NCBI GenBank assembly: GCA_951394045.1
Contig: OX595993.1
Location: 2,046,001-2,110,000 of the forward strand
Direction of reading: 5' to 3'
Origin: Nitzschia sp. DOCU1
Lineage: Eukaryota > Bacillariophyta > Bacillariophyceae > Bacillariales > Bacillariaceae
Length of the DNA stretch: 64,000 nucleotides
Positions 63,489 through 64,000 of this stretch are shown here, piece by piece (the first letter of the stretch is position 1; every line of letters starts with the position of its first letter). A program made the position numbers and the translations under genes. The notes below the pieces were generated by a model that saw only the letters and a program-made list of their open reading frames with translations, was not told the origin of the DNA and made no database searches.

Positions 63489-64000
63489 ATGATCCCTTAT
63501 CCTTGCCGACATGCCCATTCTTTACTGGCGGCAACGAAACGTTTTGGGGTTGGTTCCGAGGTTAATGTTGCCGGGATTGCGAAATCGAGAGTCCCATCTG
63601 CTTCTCTCCTCTTTGGTTGCTTCAAAGGCCCCCGTTCATTTTCGTCTAGCAGTGTCCCTCCCACCTTGTCTTCTCTTCAGGGACGGCCAACCTCCCGACT
63701 AGTTCCGCCAGGGCAATGTCAATTTGGAGAAGAATTCCAGCCGGTCAAACTTGTGGATAGGGTCCAAGTTTCACCTACGTCAAGTATACTGCGGTTTTCG
63801 CTCCCAGACTCGACAAGGCCACTACAACTTTCTACTTGTGCATGTATCTTGGCCAAGGCAGAAATCGCCAACAGCAACGTTGTGCGGCCGTACACCCCGA
63901 TTTCGACCAATGCCTTGACCGGCTACATGGATTTGCTCGTCAAGAACTATCAAGACAAGGGTACCATGTCCAAGTTTCTGCACACGATTCCAATAGGAAG
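63489..64000 (+). CDS. NADH-cytochrome b5 reductase-like protein (3' partial)
   Basis: Open from ATG 63489 to the window end, 170 codons. The N-terminus is basic and Ser-rich with no acids early on (RHAHSLLAATKRFG, later GPRSFSSSSVPP), so it looks like a mitochondrial presequence. From about residue 85 the FAD-binding domain begins (EFQPVKLVDRVQVSPTS, ILRFSLPD). It contains VVRPYTPISTNALTGYMDLL, the RxYTxxS flavin-binding motif, and continues KNYQDKGTMSKFLHTI as in b5 reductases. The NADH-binding half lies beyond the window. Such enzymes pass electrons from NADH through FAD to cytochrome b5. Confidence 0.85.
   Translation, partial: MIPYPCRHAHSLLAATKRFGVGSEVNVAGIAKSRVPSASLLFGCFKGPRSFSSSSVPPTLSSLQGRPTSRLVPPGQCQFGEEFQPVKLVDRVQVSPTSSILRFSLPDSTRPLQLSTCACILAKAEIANSNVVRPYTPISTNALTGYMDLLVKNYQDKGTMSKFLHTIPIG

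Noticed and set aside
1..64000. CRISPR arrays, operons, rRNA genes, phage or bacterial insertion sequences
   Set aside because: None seen; spliceosomal introns and gene families show this is eukaryotic nuclear DNA.

Overview
This is eukaryotic nuclear DNA, most probably from a diatom and most likely a pennate one. The genes are intron-poor, with GT-AG introns mostly of 40-115 bp. One product (Tic22-like) belongs to plastid import and carries an N-terminal signal peptide, and another looks like a thylakoid-lumen protein. Several proteins match families I know only from diatoms: the 'CTRGLE' family (two members), the SMPSM/RRxS(V/F)D family (tandem pair) and the RYRCKLCG zinc-motif family (two members). 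I cannot name the species.

Layout. 0-3 kb: 3' end of a BIG/Sec7-like ARF-GEF, then a membrane-anchored unknown gene followed by a decayed copy of its own 3' end. 3.6-9.2 kb: acidic thioredoxin-fold protein, a duplicated non-coding block, a CTRGLE-family gene and a sulfotransferase-like gene. 10-13 kb: tandem SMPSM paralogs separated by a CTA/TAG-rich tract. 13-16 kb: Tic22-like gene head to head with a dual-specificity phosphatase. 16-22 kb: a DRE-TIM metallolyase-like gene interrupted by two tandem, apparently identical 1,532-bp units flanked by a 9-bp direct repeat. 22-25 kb: gene fragments and a protein kinase. 25-31 kb: gene-poor, with possible transposase debris and a duplicated hairpin. 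31-34 kb: JmjC-like, HAD-like and lumenal-protein genes. 35-44 kb: a nine-exon CHD-type chromatin remodeller tail to tail with a J-like-domain gene. 46-57 kb: two inverted paralogs of the RYRCKLCG family enclosing an M48 peptidase and a GH116 enzyme. 57-64 kb: SGNH-like protein, second CTRGLE protein, an MFS transporter with two coding lesions, and the start of a cytochrome-b5 reductase.

Organisation. Genes are packed as head-to-head pairs (14.3/14.7, 32.6/33.0, 51.1/51.7, 57.1/57.6 and 60.8/61.2 kb) and close tail-to-tail pairs (42.5, 54.7, 59.5 and 15.9 kb). No shared pathway is evident. The most distinctive signal is the repeat insertion at 18.2-21.2 kb: removing it at the direct repeat restores the reading frame exactly, and the same sequence also offers in-frame GT-AG splice sites, so it may be a recently gained intron. 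Family names rest on motif recognition by eye. No database search was run.
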